From Lentisphaeria bacterium (lineage in GTDB: Bacteria > Verrucomicrobiota > Lentisphaeria > Oligosphaerales > Oligosphaeraceae): a stretch of 27,002 bases of DNA. Below the pieces are notes generated by a model. The model worked only from the letters and a program-made list of their open reading frames with translations, ran no database searches and was not told the origin of the DNA. The first letter of the stretch is position 1, and every line of letters starts with the position of its first letter. Both the position numbers and the translations under genes were made by a program. Where the stretch lies: contig JAEEXV010000175.1 in assembly GCA_016287975.1 (NCBI GenBank), positions 1 through 27,002 of the forward strand. The letters run 5' to 3'. Shown piece after piece: positions 15,350-23,833 of this stretch.

Positions 15350-18300
15350 ATGCACCCCTACGATCAGAAGAAGGCATTTGAATTGGCGGAGCGCCTCGCG
15401 CGCCGCCTGAGGCGGGATTTGTTCTGCGCAATGGCGCCGCTCAAAAGCGAGTTCGCACTGGCGGGGAGGCAGACGCCGTTCGAGGAACGCCTTTCCCTGA
15501 CATACCGCCCGATCGCGCCAGGCGAGGTCTGGGGGCGCACGTGGCAGACGGGCTGGTTCCACTTCACTGGGAAACTGCCGCGCCGACCAGAGCAGGAATG
15601 CGTCCCTGTCGTCCGCATCAACACTGGCGGGGAGGCGCTGCTCTTCGACGCCTCGGGCAAGGCGCTGACAGGACTCACGGCCTTCTGCTGGTTTGCGGAC
15701 GACTTCGTCCGCGAGGAGTATTTCCCACCGAAGCCGCCGCGCGCGCTGGACTACTGGTGCGCCGCGACGGCGAACAAGCTGGCGGGCCTGGATGTCGACT
15801 ACGACCCCGCCCCTGCCGCGGAGGAGAACGGCTCCTTCGAGGCGCGATTCACCCTCGCGGAGGCGGGATGGATGCGAACTGCGGTCAAGGCGCTCATCCT
15901 GGACTTGAAATGCCTGCTCTCCCTGGCGGAGACACTGCCAGACGGCGACTACCGCCGACGCGCCTTCGCCCGCGCCTTCAGCGCCGCCGACGCGGCCTAC
16001 GCGGACAATCCCGACAATGCGCAGGCCGCCCGCGCCTGCCTCGCCCCGCTGCTGGCACGCCCCGCCAACGCGGACGCGCTGACGGTGACCGCCGTGGGCC
16101 ATTCGCACCTGGACACCGCCTACATGTGGCCCGTCCGCGAAACCGTCCAGAAGGCCGCCCGCACCTTCGCGACGCAGCTGGCGCTCCTCGACGCCTGCCC
16201 CGACTATGTCTTCGGCGCGTCGACGCCGCTCCACTACCAGATGGTCAAGGAGCACTATCCGGAACTCTACGCGCGCATCAGACAGGCGGTCGCCGCCAAA
16301 CGCTGGGAGCCCCAGGGAGGCATGTGGGTCGAGGCCGACCTCAATGTCCCCGACGGCGAATCGCTGGTGCGCCAGTTCCTCCACGGCAAGAACTTCTTCC
16401 GCGACGAGTTCGGCGTCGAAGTCCGCAACGTCTGGCTCCCCGACGACTTCGGCTACGGCGCCTCGCTTCCGCAGATCATGAAACTGGCGCGCTGCGAGAG
16501 TTTCGTCTCCATCAAGATCGCCGTCGGCGAATGGGACAAGTTCCCCTGTCACACCTTCCGCTGGCGCGGCATCGACGGCACCGAGGTCCTAGCCCATCTC
16601 CCGCCCGAGGGCTTCTACAGTTCATGGCTCCAGCCCAAGACGCTCTGCAAGGCGCAGAACGACTATGCGGAAAGCGCCGAGACGGGCGAGTTCCTCTCGC
16701 TCTTCGGCCTCGGCGACGGCGGCGCGGGAGCCACCCGCGATGAAATCGAGGCGGGACGCCGCCTCGCAAATCTGGAGGACGCCCCGAAAGTGCGCTTCGG
16801 CGCGGCGCAGCCGCTGCTCGACCGCCTGCGCAGGCATTGGGACGCCCTGCCCGTCTGGGACGGCGAAATCTACCTGGAACGCCACCGCGGCATCACCTCC
16901 TCCCTGGCGCGCTTCAAACGCGGCAACCGCAAGCGCGAGCAGCTCCTGGCCGCGACGGAGTTCCTCTGCAGCGCCGTGCTGGGGGGAAAGGACTATCCCG
17001 CCGAGCAGTTCGACCAGGCCTGGAAACTCCTGCTGCTGCATCAGTTCCACGACATCCTCTCGGGCACCTCCATCGACGAGACCTACCAGGAGGTGGAGCG
17101 GGACTACGCCCGCATCGACGCGCTTTGCGCGGAGGCCCGCGCCCTGGCGGAAGCCCGGCTGCGGAAGCGCGCCGGCGCGCTTTTGCTGGTCAACACGCTG
17201 AACATGGTCTGGCGGGGATGGGTGACGCTGCCCGCCGAATGGGGCGGCATGAGCACGCAGGACGCCCTGGCTACCCGGCGGAACGCCGACGGCTCCGTCG
17301 AGGCCTACGTGGAACTGGCCCCGCTCTCGGACTTGACGCTCAGGCGGGGTGCGCGCAAGGCGCCGGCGGCGAAAGCCGTCGCCACGCGGAGGCCGGTCCT
17401 GGAAAACGACCGGATGCGCTACGAGTTCGACGCCGACCTCCACCTCGTCTCCGCCTACGACAAGCGGGACCGGGAGGAACTCATCCGCGAAGGGCAGTTC
17501 GGCAACGACCTGCGCCTCTACCGGGACTATCCCGACGACTACGAGGCGTGGGACATCGACCGGCACTACCGCGACTGCCTCGTGGCGCGCCCGGTGAATC
17601 CGACGGGCCGCGTCGCCCAGGAGGGCGACCGCCTGACGGCGACGCTTACGGTCGGCGATTCCGTCATCCGGCAGCAGGTGGTCCTGGACCGGGAATCCAC
17701 GCTCCTGACCTTCCACACCGAACTGGAATGGCACGAGAGACGCCGGATGCTCCGGGTCGTCTTCCCCACCACGCTCTCCAGCGACTTCGCCACCTACGAC
17801 GTGCAGTTCGGCACGCTGCGGCGCCCCACGCACGAGAACACCTCGTGGGACCAGGCGCGCTTCGAGGTGATGCACCACAAATACATGGATCTCTCCGGCA
17901 ACTGGGGCGGCGTCGCCCTGCTCAACGACTGCAAATACGGCGGACGCGTCTTCGGCCAGGATCTGGAACTGACCCTCCAGCGCTCCCCACGCTTCCCCTC
18001 CCTCCATTGCGAGGAGGGGCGCCAGGAGTTCAACTACGCCTTCTATCCCCACCCAGGGACCTGCGCCCTCGCCAACGTCGCCGCAGTCGCCGAATGCTTC
18101 AACCGCCCGCCGCTGGCATTGCCCGGCCGCGACGCGATGCCGCCCCGGACGTTCACTGTCGGGCCGCAAGTCGCCGTCGCCGCCTTCAAGCGCGCCGAGA
18201 AAGGCACCGACCTCATCATCCGCCTCGTCGAACGCCAAGGGATGCAGGCCGAAGTCGAGGTGAACGCCGCCCGGGGCTACGCCCTCGCCGAATGCGACCT

Positions 18301-18400
18301 CCTCGAATGGGAAGACCGCCCCGTCCAGGCAAAACGCCTTTCACTCGCCTTCCACCCGTTCGAGATCAAGACGCTCCGCATCCGCCGACAGCCGTCCTGA
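15350..18400 (+). CDS. Alpha-mannosidase, glycoside hydrolase family 38
   Basis: Protein of 1016 aa, typical of bacterial GH38 enzymes, with no signal peptide, so probably cytoplasmic. Residues 1-240 are the N-terminal beta/alpha region. The catalytic domain begins at 250 with GHSHLDTAYMWP, where H251 and D255 correspond to zinc ligands. WLPDDFGYG at 362-370 places the likely nucleophile at D365, and HQFHDILSGTSIDE at 564-577 contributes further zinc and active-site residues. The C-terminal 400 residues are beta-sandwich. The enzyme trims alpha-mannosyl residues, as from N-glycans or mannans. The start is fixed: an in-frame TGA lies 9 nt upstream and no good ribosome binding site is visible. 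A 13-codon out-of-frame ORF (15340-15381) overlaps the start. A MATE gene follows after 23 bp. Confidence 0.93.
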   Translation: MHPYDQKKAFELAERLARRLRRDLFCAMAPLKSEFALAGRQTPFEERLSLTYRPIAPGEVWGRTWQTGWFHFTGKLPRRPEQECVPVVRINTGGEALLFDASGKALTGLTAFCWFADDFVREEYFPPKPPRALDYWCAATANKLAGLDVDYDPAPAAEENGSFEARFTLAEAGWMRTAVKALILDLKCLLSLAETLPDGDYRRRAFARAFSAADAAYADNPDNAQAARACLAPLLARPANADALTVTAVGHSHLDTAYMWPVRETVQKAARTFATQLALLDACPDYVFGASTPLHYQMVKEHYPELYARIRQAVAAKRWEPQGGMWVEADLNVPDGESLVRQFLHGKNFFRDEFGVEVRNVWLPDDFGYGASLPQIMKLARCESFVSIKIAVGEWDKFPCHTFRWRGIDGTEVLAHLPPEGFYSSWLQPKTLCKAQNDYAESAETGEFLSLFGLGDGGAGATRDEIEAGRRLANLEDAPKVRFGAAQPLLDRLRRHWDALPVWDGEIYLERHRGITSSLARFKRGNRKREQLLAATEFLCSAVLGGKDYPAEQFDQAWKLLLLHQFHDILSGTSIDETYQEVERDYARIDALCAEARALAEARLRKRAGALLLVNTLNMVWRGWVTLPAEWGGMSTQDALATRRNADGSVEAYVELAPLSDLTLRRGARKAPAAKAVATRRPVLENDRMRYEFDADLHLVSAYDKRDREELIREGQFGNDLRLYRDYPDDYEAWDIDRHYRDCLVARPVNPTGRVAQEGDRLTATLTVGDSVIRQQVVLDRESTLLTFHTELEWHERRRMLRVVFPTTLSSDFATYDVQFGTLRRPTHENTSWDQARFEVMHHKYMDLSGNWGGVALLNDCKYGGRVFGQDLELTLQRSPRFPSLHCEEGRQEFNYAFYPHPGTCALANVAAVAECFNRPPLALPGRDAMPPRTFTVGPQVAVAAFKRAEKGTDLIIRLVERQGMQAEVEVNAARGYALAECDLLEWEDRPVQAKRLSLAFHPFEIKTLRIRRQPS

Positions 18401-18423
18401 CAATCCAGGAGTCCCCCCATCCC

Positions 18424-19788
18424 ATGCCCGAACCCCGCCCAGACATCCTGACTGGCCCGCTGCGACGGGGGCTGGTGCGCTTTGCCATGCCGCTGGCCCT
18501 CACGCAACTCCTGGCGCAGCTCTTCACCGCCGCCGACCTCGCGGTCGTCGGGCGCTTCGTCGGCAAGGAGGCGATGGCCGCCGTCGGCAGCTGCACCCCG
18601 CTGGTCGGCATCACGGTCACCCTCTTCTTCGGCACCTCCATCGGCACCAACGTCGTCATCGCCACCTGGATCGGCGCGGGCGACCAGGAGCGCGCGCGCC
18701 GCGCGGAGACGACCTCACTGTGGTTCGCCCTCGTCGGCGGATGCTTCCTCGCCGTATTCGGGGAACTCCTCGCCCCGAGGGTCCTCCGCGCCATGTCCGT
18801 CCCCGCGGAAGTCCTCGACATGGCGACGCTCTATCTGCGCATCTACCTGGGAGGCATGCCCGTCATCCTCCTCTACACCTTCGCCGCCGCCATCTTCCGC
18901 GCCCGCGGCGACACCAAGACACCCTTCTACTGCCTCACCGCTGGCGGAATCCTCAACGTCGGCCTCAATCTCGTCTTCGTCTGCGTGCTCAAGCGCCATG
19001 TGGACGGCGTCGCCGTGGCGACCGTCGCCTCCAACGCGGTCAGCTCGGTGCTCCTCATCGGCATCCTCGCGCGCGAACGCAAAGCCGCCTTCTGGCGCGA
19101 ACTGCTGCGGCGGCCAGACTTCGCCGCCCTGCGGCGCATCCTCGCCATCGGGCTGCCAGCGGGCGTGCAGGGAATGATGTTCTCCCTCTCGAACATCCTC
19201 ATCCAGTCCTCCATCAACCGCCTGGGCGCGACCGTCATGGCCGCCTCCGCGGCCGCCTTCAACCTCGAGATCTTCGCCTTCCATTTCATCAACAGCGTCG
19301 GGCAGGCCTGCACCACCTTCATCGGGCAGAACCACGGCGCGGGAAACCACCGCCGCTGCAGGCAGATCTTCTGGCACTGCCTCTGGCTCAGCTTCGCCAC
19401 CGTCGTCCTCGTCAACGGCACGCTGCTCCTCTTCGCGCGGCCGCTGCTCGCACTCTTCAACACCGACCCAGAGGTCATCCGCACTGGCATCACCCGAATG
19501 CTCTTCGTCCTCCTCGCAGGCCCCGTCAACGCCACCATGGAGGTCACCAGCGGCGCCCTCCGCGGGTTCGGGAAGTCCCTCTACGCGGCCGCCACCGCCG
19601 TCCTCGGCATCTGCGGACTCCGAATCGTGCTGGTGCTGACCGTCTTCCGCCGCTTCCAGACCTTCCCCGTGCTCATGGCCATCTACCCGTTCACCTGGTT
19701 CGTCACCGACATCGCCCTCTGCATCGCCTGCTTCCTCGTATACCGCCGCCTCGCCCCCGAAGAAACGACGCCTGGATCGTGCGACTAA
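18424..19788 (+). CDS. MATE-family multidrug/cation antiporter
   Basis: Protein of 454 aa, the usual length for a 12-helix MATE exporter in the inner membrane. The N-terminus has LTQLLAQLFTAADLAVVGRFVG, the hallmark helix-1 motif, and the second half repeats the fold (GLPAGVQGMMFSLSNILIQSSINRLG, then GQNHGAGN). Such proteins expel cationic compounds in exchange for Na+ or H+. ATG 18424 follows AGGAGT (18407-18412) by 11 nt; the same open frame runs far upstream inside the mannosidase gene, but that part is spurious. Located 23 bp after the GH38 stop, it is probably cotranscribed. A link to glycan metabolism is not obvious. Confidence 0.92.
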   Translation: MPEPRPDILTGPLRRGLVRFAMPLALTQLLAQLFTAADLAVVGRFVGKEAMAAVGSCTPLVGITVTLFFGTSIGTNVVIATWIGAGDQERARRAETTSLWFALVGGCFLAVFGELLAPRVLRAMSVPAEVLDMATLYLRIYLGGMPVILLYTFAAAIFRARGDTKTPFYCLTAGGILNVGLNLVFVCVLKRHVDGVAVATVASNAVSSVLLIGILARERKAAFWRELLRRPDFAALRRILAIGLPAGVQGMMFSLSNILIQSSINRLGATVMAASAAAFNLEIFAFHFINSVGQACTTFIGQNHGAGNHRRCRQIFWHCLWLSFATVVLVNGTLLLFARPLLALFNTDPEVIRTGITRMLFVLLAGPVNATMEVTSGALRGFGKSLYAAATAVLGICGLRIVLVLTVFRRFQTFPVLMAIYPFTWFVTDIALCIACFLVYRRLAPEETTPGSCD

Positions 19789-19804
19789 GGCGCCTCAAGC
19801 GGCG

Positions 19805-21124
19805 TCAGGCCGTCCTGCGCCATTTGCCGCCCAGATAATAGGTCCAGGCGATCAGGAAGCCCATCCCGAAGCCGAAGATGCCGTTCCACCAGACCACGGA
19901 ACTGCCCAGAAAGGAACTGTGGCGGAAGAGATAGGTGACCAGGACGCGCATCCCCAGCGCGCCGACCGCGACCACGGCGGGGACGCCGCTGTGCCCCGTC
20001 CCCTGGAAGACGCCGAAGAGCGGGATGTAGACGGAGAGCACGATGTTGATGAGGGCGACGGAGCGCAGATGCCGCAGGCAGTAGCCGGCCGCCTCGCCTC
20101 CCAGCCCGCAGAGCGCCACGATCTTGGCCGCGAAAGTCCAGACCAGCGCCGAGACCAGCAGCGTCAGCGCGAGGGACATCAGGATGGTCTGCCGCGTCCC
20201 GATGCGGATGCGGTCCAGCTTCTGCGCCCCGTAGTTCTGCCCCGTGAAGGTGGCAAGGGTGGTGTGGAAGGCGTGGCAGGGCAGGTTCAGGTACATCTCC
20301 ATGCGGTGGCCGACGGTGAACGAGGCGGTCATCGCCGTGCCGAAGCCGTTCACGGCCCGCTGGATGAAGGTCAGCCCGAAGGCGACAATGGAGAGCTGCA
20401 GGACGATCGGCAGACCGACCCGCACGGTCTCGCGCGCCATGCGCCCGTCCCAGCGGTAGTCCGCCAGGCGGAAGCGGAACAGGGGATACCGTCGGTGCAT
20501 GTAGAGGTAGGCCGCGGCGAACGAGCCGAACTGCGCGATGCCCGTGGCGGCCGCCGCCCCCGCCACTCCCCAGCGGAACACCGCCACGAACAGCAGGTCC
20601 AGCACGATGTTCAGCACCGACGAAACCAGCAGGAAATACAGCGTCGCCGCGCTGTCCCCGACCGCCCGCAGGATGGCCGCGACCGCATTGTAGCCATACT
20701 GGAAGACCAGCCCGAGCGCGTAGATGCGGAAATACAGCAGCGTCTCCTCCAGAATCGCCGACGGCACGGAAATCAGGTGCGTGCACGCCGCGCGCGAGAC
20801 CGCCAGCCCCGCCGCCGTCGCCACGACCGCCAGTCCCCCCATCAGCAGAAGCCCCACCGAGGCGTTCGCGCGGGTCCCCGACGCATCCCCCGCCCCATAG
20901 CGCTGCGAGACGACCACCCCGTTCCCCGCCGAAATCCCCATCGCCACCGCCAGGAACAGGAACACGAAACTCCCCGTCGTCCCCACGGCGGAAAGCGACG
21001 CCTCGCCCGCGAAGCGCCCCACGATGACCATGTCCGCCGTGCTGTAGAGCTGCTGCAGCAGGGAACCCGCCAATACGGGAAACGCAAAGCGCAGCGTGTG
21101 CCGCCACGGCGCCCCCTCCGTCAT
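19805..21124 (-). CDS. MATE-family multidrug/cation antiporter (second copy, convergent)
   Basis: Protein of 439 aa with 12 predicted helices. The N-terminus reads MTEGAPWRHTLRFAFPVLAGS, closely matching the normal start of DinF/NorM-like MATE proteins, which supports ATG 21124; AAGG at 21132-21135 lies 7 nt upstream. In-frame ATGs at 21154 and 21148 would add ten and eight residues. LYSTADMVIVGRFAG and the second-half motif TFTGQNYGAQ mark the family. It ends 16 bp from the stop of the other MATE gene, so the two paralogues are arranged tail to tail. No intrinsic terminator is visible in the 16-bp gap. Confidence 0.9.
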   Translation of the reverse strand: MTEGAPWRHTLRFAFPVLAGSLLQQLYSTADMVIVGRFAGEASLSAVGTTGSFVFLFLAVAMGISAGNGVVVSQRYGAGDASGTRANASVGLLLMGGLAVVATAAGLAVSRAACTHLISVPSAILEETLLYFRIYALGLVFQYGYNAVAAILRAVGDSAATLYFLLVSSVLNIVLDLLFVAVFRWGVAGAAAATGIAQFGSFAAAYLYMHRRYPLFRFRLADYRWDGRMARETVRVGLPIVLQLSIVAFGLTFIQRAVNGFGTAMTASFTVGHRMEMYLNLPCHAFHTTLATFTGQNYGAQKLDRIRIGTRQTILMSLALTLLVSALVWTFAAKIVALCGLGGEAAGYCLRHLRSVALINIVLSVYIPLFGVFQGTGHSGVPAVVAVGALGMRVLVTYLFRHSSFLGSSVVWWNGIFGFGMGFLIAWTYYLGGKWRRTA

Positions 21125-21233
21125 CGATATGCCTTGCAACGTTGTCATGGCCATGCGGTCAAAGCCAGCCGAATTGCCTCCCGCTGCATAATATATCGCT
21201 CACAATCATTTCATTCCCCACAGGGCCGTCCCC

Positions 21234-22007
21234 TCATCGGTTCCATGCGGCGTTGTGCGGGCCGATGGTGCGGCCGCCGTCGACGGGGAGATTGACGCCA
21301 GTGAGATAGCCCGCCTCGTCGTCGGCGAGGAACAGGATGGCACGCGCGACCTCGGCGGGATCACAGTTGCGGCCGACCCACGTGCCCGCGTTGGCGGAGA
21401 CTGGCCGCCCCTTGCTCGCGACCATCCCCGGCGCGACCGCGTTGACGGTGATGTTCCTGGCGGCGAGTTCCATGGCCATGGTCCTGGTCAGCATGACCAC
21501 TCCGCCCTTGGCCGCCGCATAGTCGGCATAGCCAGGAAGGCCGCTGATGCCAGAGATGGAGGAGAGGTTGACAATGCGCCCATACCCCGCCGCGAGCATC
21601 GCGGGGACGACCGCCTGGCAGACGCGGATGGTCCCGTTCAGGTTGATGTCGATGATGCGCAGCCAGTCCTCCTCTGGCATCTCATGCAGCGGGTGGTGGC
21701 CGTTCTTCGCGCTGTCTGGATGCGTCCACACCCCCGCGTTGTTGACGAGGATGTCGATCTTCCCGAACGCGGACAGCGCCTGCCCCACCGCCGTGCGAAC
21801 CGATGCCGTCGAGGTGACATCCAGCGCGTAGCCGTGCGCGGACACTCCCTGCCCCCGCAATTCCCCCGCCAGCGCCTCGCACGCCTCCACGCTCAGATCC
21901 GTGACCGCCACCGCGACGCCAGCCGCCGCGAACGCACGGCACAACGCCCTCCCGATCCCGCCTGTCGCCCCTGTCACCAACGCAACCCGCTTGTCAAATC
22001 TGCTCAT
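21234..22007 (-). CDS. Short-chain dehydrogenase/reductase (classical SDR, FabG-like)
   Basis: Protein of 257 aa. The nucleotide-binding motif TGATGGIG is at 12-19, NNAG at 89-92, and the catalytic set S150 (NLSSISG), Y163 and K167 (YAAAK) is complete. The sequence ends LPVDGGRT with a short GPHNAAWNR tail. Classical SDRs reduce or oxidise keto/hydroxy groups of sugars, fatty acids or polyols with NAD(P)H; specificity cannot be read here. ATG 22007 follows AGGAG (22018-22022) by 10 nt; the longer open frame to 22202 runs into a decayed ORF6N fragment. The DNA of the last codons and the 3' flank is repeated upstream of rnfA at about 23672-23727. Confidence 0.92.
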   Translation of the reverse strand: MSRFDKRVALVTGATGGIGRALCRAFAAAGVAVAVTDLSVEACEALAGELRGQGVSAHGYALDVTSTASVRTAVGQALSAFGKIDILVNNAGVWTHPDSAKNGHHPLHEMPEEDWLRIIDINLNGTIRVCQAVVPAMLAAGYGRIVNLSSISGISGLPGYADYAAAKGGVVMLTRTMAMELAARNITVNAVAPGMVASKGRPVSANAGTWVGRNCDPAEVARAILFLADDEAGYLTGVNLPVDGGRTIGPHNAAWNR

Positions 22008-22137
22008 CTCACCTGTTCTCCTGCCAGCCTGTCCTGGAAATGAATATAATGTAGCACGGAATGCAATTCCCCAAAGCGGGCCATCCGCAATGTCCTGCCC
22101 CCCTCCCTCCCGTTTGCGATGAGCGGCCCGTTTCAGA

Positions 22138-22268
22138 GGTCTCCCCCTGCCGCACGGCTCTAAGGTCGAAATTTTCGACCTTAAAACTTGCATTGCACTC
22201 ATATCCAGTTCAGGAGCATAGTCTTATGAAGAATATTGCATGGGTTCCGAACGACCGTGCCCATATTC
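22138..22268 (-). pseudogene. Fragment of an ORF6N gene (LRSKISTLE segment) plus conserved spacer
   Basis: Read on the minus strand, the DNA around 22138-22187 encodes VLRSKISTLEPCGRGRP, matching VLRSRFSTLENGGRGSH inside the intact ORF6N gene next door. The stretch 22188-22268 between it and the ORF6N stop is also similar to 23485-23567, which sits in the same position after the second, decayed ORF6N copy. The fragment lacks a start, the rest of the domain and a matching end, so it is a relic. Confidence 0.6.
22161..22183. repeat. 23-bp palindrome, copy A
   Basis: Arms TAAGGTCGAAA and TTTCGACCTTA around a single T form a perfect 11-bp palindrome. The palindrome family recurs at 22614-22636 (inside ORF6N), 23458-23480 and, shortened, 23643-23660. 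Confidence 0.85.
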
Positions 22269-22886
22269 TTACGGTGCTCGCTTGACCTTGCGGACAGTAT
22301 GCCTGAGTTTCCCAATGAAGAAATTCAACTCCAATGAGGATTCCGTCTCCACGGTATCCAGATCGGGCATGACGATATCCGCCAGCACCTCGCCAAAGTG
22401 CCGTATCCTGTCGGTCTGTCCGCCCTTGCCTTTCTCCCCGTGCAGTTCGACCAGTTCGCGTTTCAGGCCTCGCACCTTCGCAAACGTCTCTATGATCGCG
22501 AATGCCGCCGCTGTCGCCTGCTTACTCTTCAGCACCGTCGCAAGCATATACAATCCTTTCTCGGTAAACGCTTTGTAATTGTATTTCGAATGGCTTCCCC
22601 GACCGCCATTCTCTAAGGTCGAAAATCGCGACCTTAAAACTCGCGACTCCTCCGTATCAAGCACAAACATATAATCTTCGGGAAACTTATCTGGATTGTT
22701 GCGAACGGCCTCGTTCACCCGCTTCGTCTCGACTCCGTACAACTCCGCCACGTCCGCGTCAATGAGAACCGATTGCTCACGAATGCTGACTATCCTCTGT
22801 TGCACCTCGGCATTCGAAATGGCCACGCTTGGCTTGACCACCGTACACTTGCCACGTCGGCTTTTGCCCCCTTTGCCCTTTTTCAT
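22269..22886 (-). CDS. ORF6N-domain DNA-binding protein (phage-antirepressor-like)
   Basis: Protein of 205 aa. After a Lys/Gly/Arg-rich N-terminus, the ORF6N domain spans about 27-125: IREQSVLIDADVAELYGVETKRVNEAV, then NPDKFPEDYMFVL, then VLRSRFSTLENGG and YNYKAFTEKGLYMLATVL. A helical C-terminal tail follows (FAKVRGLKRELVELHGEKGK). ORF6N is related to KilA-N and common in phage and prophage proteins and in dispersed bacterial copies; cellular roles are poorly known. ATG 22886 is chosen because the basic start fits; ATG 22916 would add ten residues, and neither has a good ribosome binding site. No phage structural genes are nearby. Parts of further copies surround it. Confidence 0.85.
   Translation of the reverse strand: MKKGKGGKSRRGKCTVVKPSVAISNAEVQQRIVSIREQSVLIDADVAELYGVETKRVNEAVRNNPDKFPEDYMFVLDTEESRVLRSRFSTLENGGRGSHSKYNYKAFTEKGLYMLATVLKSKQATAAAFAIIETFAKVRGLKRELVELHGEKGKGGQTDRIRHFGEVLADIVMPDLDTVETESSLELNFFIGKLRHTVRKVKRAP
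22614..22636. repeat. 23-bp palindrome, copy inside the ORF6N coding sequence
   Basis: The same length as copies A and B and 20 of 23 bases identical to A, with arms TAAGGTCG and CGACCTTA. On the minus strand it encodes the LRSRFSTL segment of the ORF6N domain. Confidence 0.8.
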
Positions 22887-23457
22887 GTTGTTCGTTTCCC
22901 CATGCAAACCGAGCATGACTTCAAATCATTGCCCAGATCCCACGACCTCGCCAATCTCCCCTCTCTCGCCTCATTCCACGCCACTTCATGGGCAGCATCA
23001 TGCCCACCTATGGCGGCAGGTCTTTCAGGTTGCCCTGCTCCCCATGAGGTCCCATCGCCATTTCGCCAGGACGTCGTGCCTGCCTCACGAGACGCAATTG
23101 CCGACCGTCATGGAAACAGCGTTTCCGATTGCTCAATATAATTCATCCTTGATAAAATACAAGTAAAATTATAATATTTATTATGCATATTTTAATTATT
23201 TTCAAAATCAAGGCCCCCCGACACTCCCGCCACCACCTGGTCTTGCACCGATGTCAACAAGCATGAGGTAGAGGTGGGTGGCTCCGCCCTGCTTCAGGCC
23301 CAAGGCCACAACTCCAAGTGAAACTGCACCATCATGCCTGATGCCGCCTGTCCCGCGTGTTTCATGCAACGAACCGAGCTTCATCCGCAGTGTCCAGAGC
23401 ACGATATCGTGAACCATTGTCAGCCAAAGCCTTGTGCCCTCTTTTTCCGCATGGCTC
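22887..23457. other. Non-coding gap upstream of ORF6N, partly AT-rich
   Basis: No recognisable gene. Short open frames on both strands, for example one of 69 codons at 23208-23417 (-), have no known motif, no clear ribosome binding site and odd composition. A sharply AT-rich patch at about 23140-23212 contrasts with the surrounding DNA and holds promoter-like hexamers on the minus strand. The segment could be a remnant of transferred DNA. Confidence 0.5.
23178..23205 (-). promoter_or_regulatory. Candidate minus-strand promoter in the AT-rich patch
   Basis: TTGAAA (23205-23200), 16 bp, TAATAA (23183-23178), read on the minus strand. It faces the ORF6N gene but lies about 290 bp from its start, so a long leader or a different target is implied. 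AT-rich DNA yields such matches easily. Confidence 0.3.
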
Positions 23458-23480
23458 TAAGGTCGAAACTTTCGACCTTA
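23458..23480. repeat. 23-bp palindrome, copy B
   Basis: Identical to copy A except for the central base (C instead of T). On the minus strand the region encodes VLRSKVSTLEPCGKRGHK, again an ORF6N-like segment, and it lies downstream of a decayed ORF6N 3' end exactly as copy A lies downstream of the intact gene. Confidence 0.85.
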
Positions 23481-23567
23481 AAACTTTCGCTTTCTCATAC
23501 ATCTTTTTTCATACGCAGTCCCTTATGAAAATGCTGCATAAGATTCTGAACGTCCGTGCCCATATTC

Positions 23568-23663
23568 TTACGATGTCCGCTGGATCTTGCGAACTGTATG
23601 CCTGGTTTTCCCAATGAAGAGGCCCTCCCTCCCGCACGGCTCTAAGGTCGAATCGACCTTGCA
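23568..23663 (-). pseudogene. Internally deleted ORF6N gene remnant
   Basis: One open frame of 31 codons reads CKVDSTLEPCGREG followed directly by LFIGKTRHTVRKIQRTS and a stop. The first part matches the STLENGGRG segment and the second the extreme C-terminus (FFIGKLRHTVRKVKRAP) of the intact ORF6N protein, so the roughly 100 residues between have been lost in frame. The start of the gene is missing. Within it, 23643-23660 is a shortened copy of the palindrome (AAGGTCGA-A-TCGACCTT). Confidence 0.75.
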
Positions 23664-23671
23664 TCCTGTGC

Positions 23672-23727
23672 CCCGTCCCCACATCGGTTCCATGCAGCGT
23701 TGTGCGCGCCCTTGGCGGCCGCACTTC
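23672..23727 (-). pseudogene. Duplicated 3' tail of the SDR gene and its flank
   Basis: The stretch CATCGGTTCCATGC(A/G)GCGTTGTGCG and its surroundings match 21226-21282, the last codons (HNAAWNR) and downstream flank of the SDR gene, over about 50 bp with a few differences and a short gap. It lies in the same orientation, about 110 bp upstream of rnfA, and has no coding potential of its own. Confidence 0.65.
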
Positions 23728-23833
23728 CAGCGCACGCCATCGTGTGCCGAGCCACTGCGATTCGCGGTTGCCCCATTATATTAAGTGTTTTCCGAATTGC
23801 ACTTCCCAAAGCCCCTTTTCCCTTCACATCGCC

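Noticed and set aside
16622..18238. 538-codon minus-strand frame opposite GH38
   Set aside because: Antisense shadow with no recognisable motif.
16837..18423. N-terminal extension of the MATE open frame through the mannosidase gene
   Set aside because: The extension is a frame-shifted reading of the GH38 gene; the MATE protein starts normally at 18424 after AGGAGT.
21194..21205. lac-operator-like sequence (TTGTGAGCGATA on the minus strand) upstream of the second MATE gene
   Set aside because: Only a half site matches and no second arm is present; chance similarity is likely.
23208..23417. 69-codon minus-strand ORF in the gap upstream of ORF6N
   Set aside because: No known motif, no clear ribosome binding site and no neighbour context; kept only as part of the gap description.
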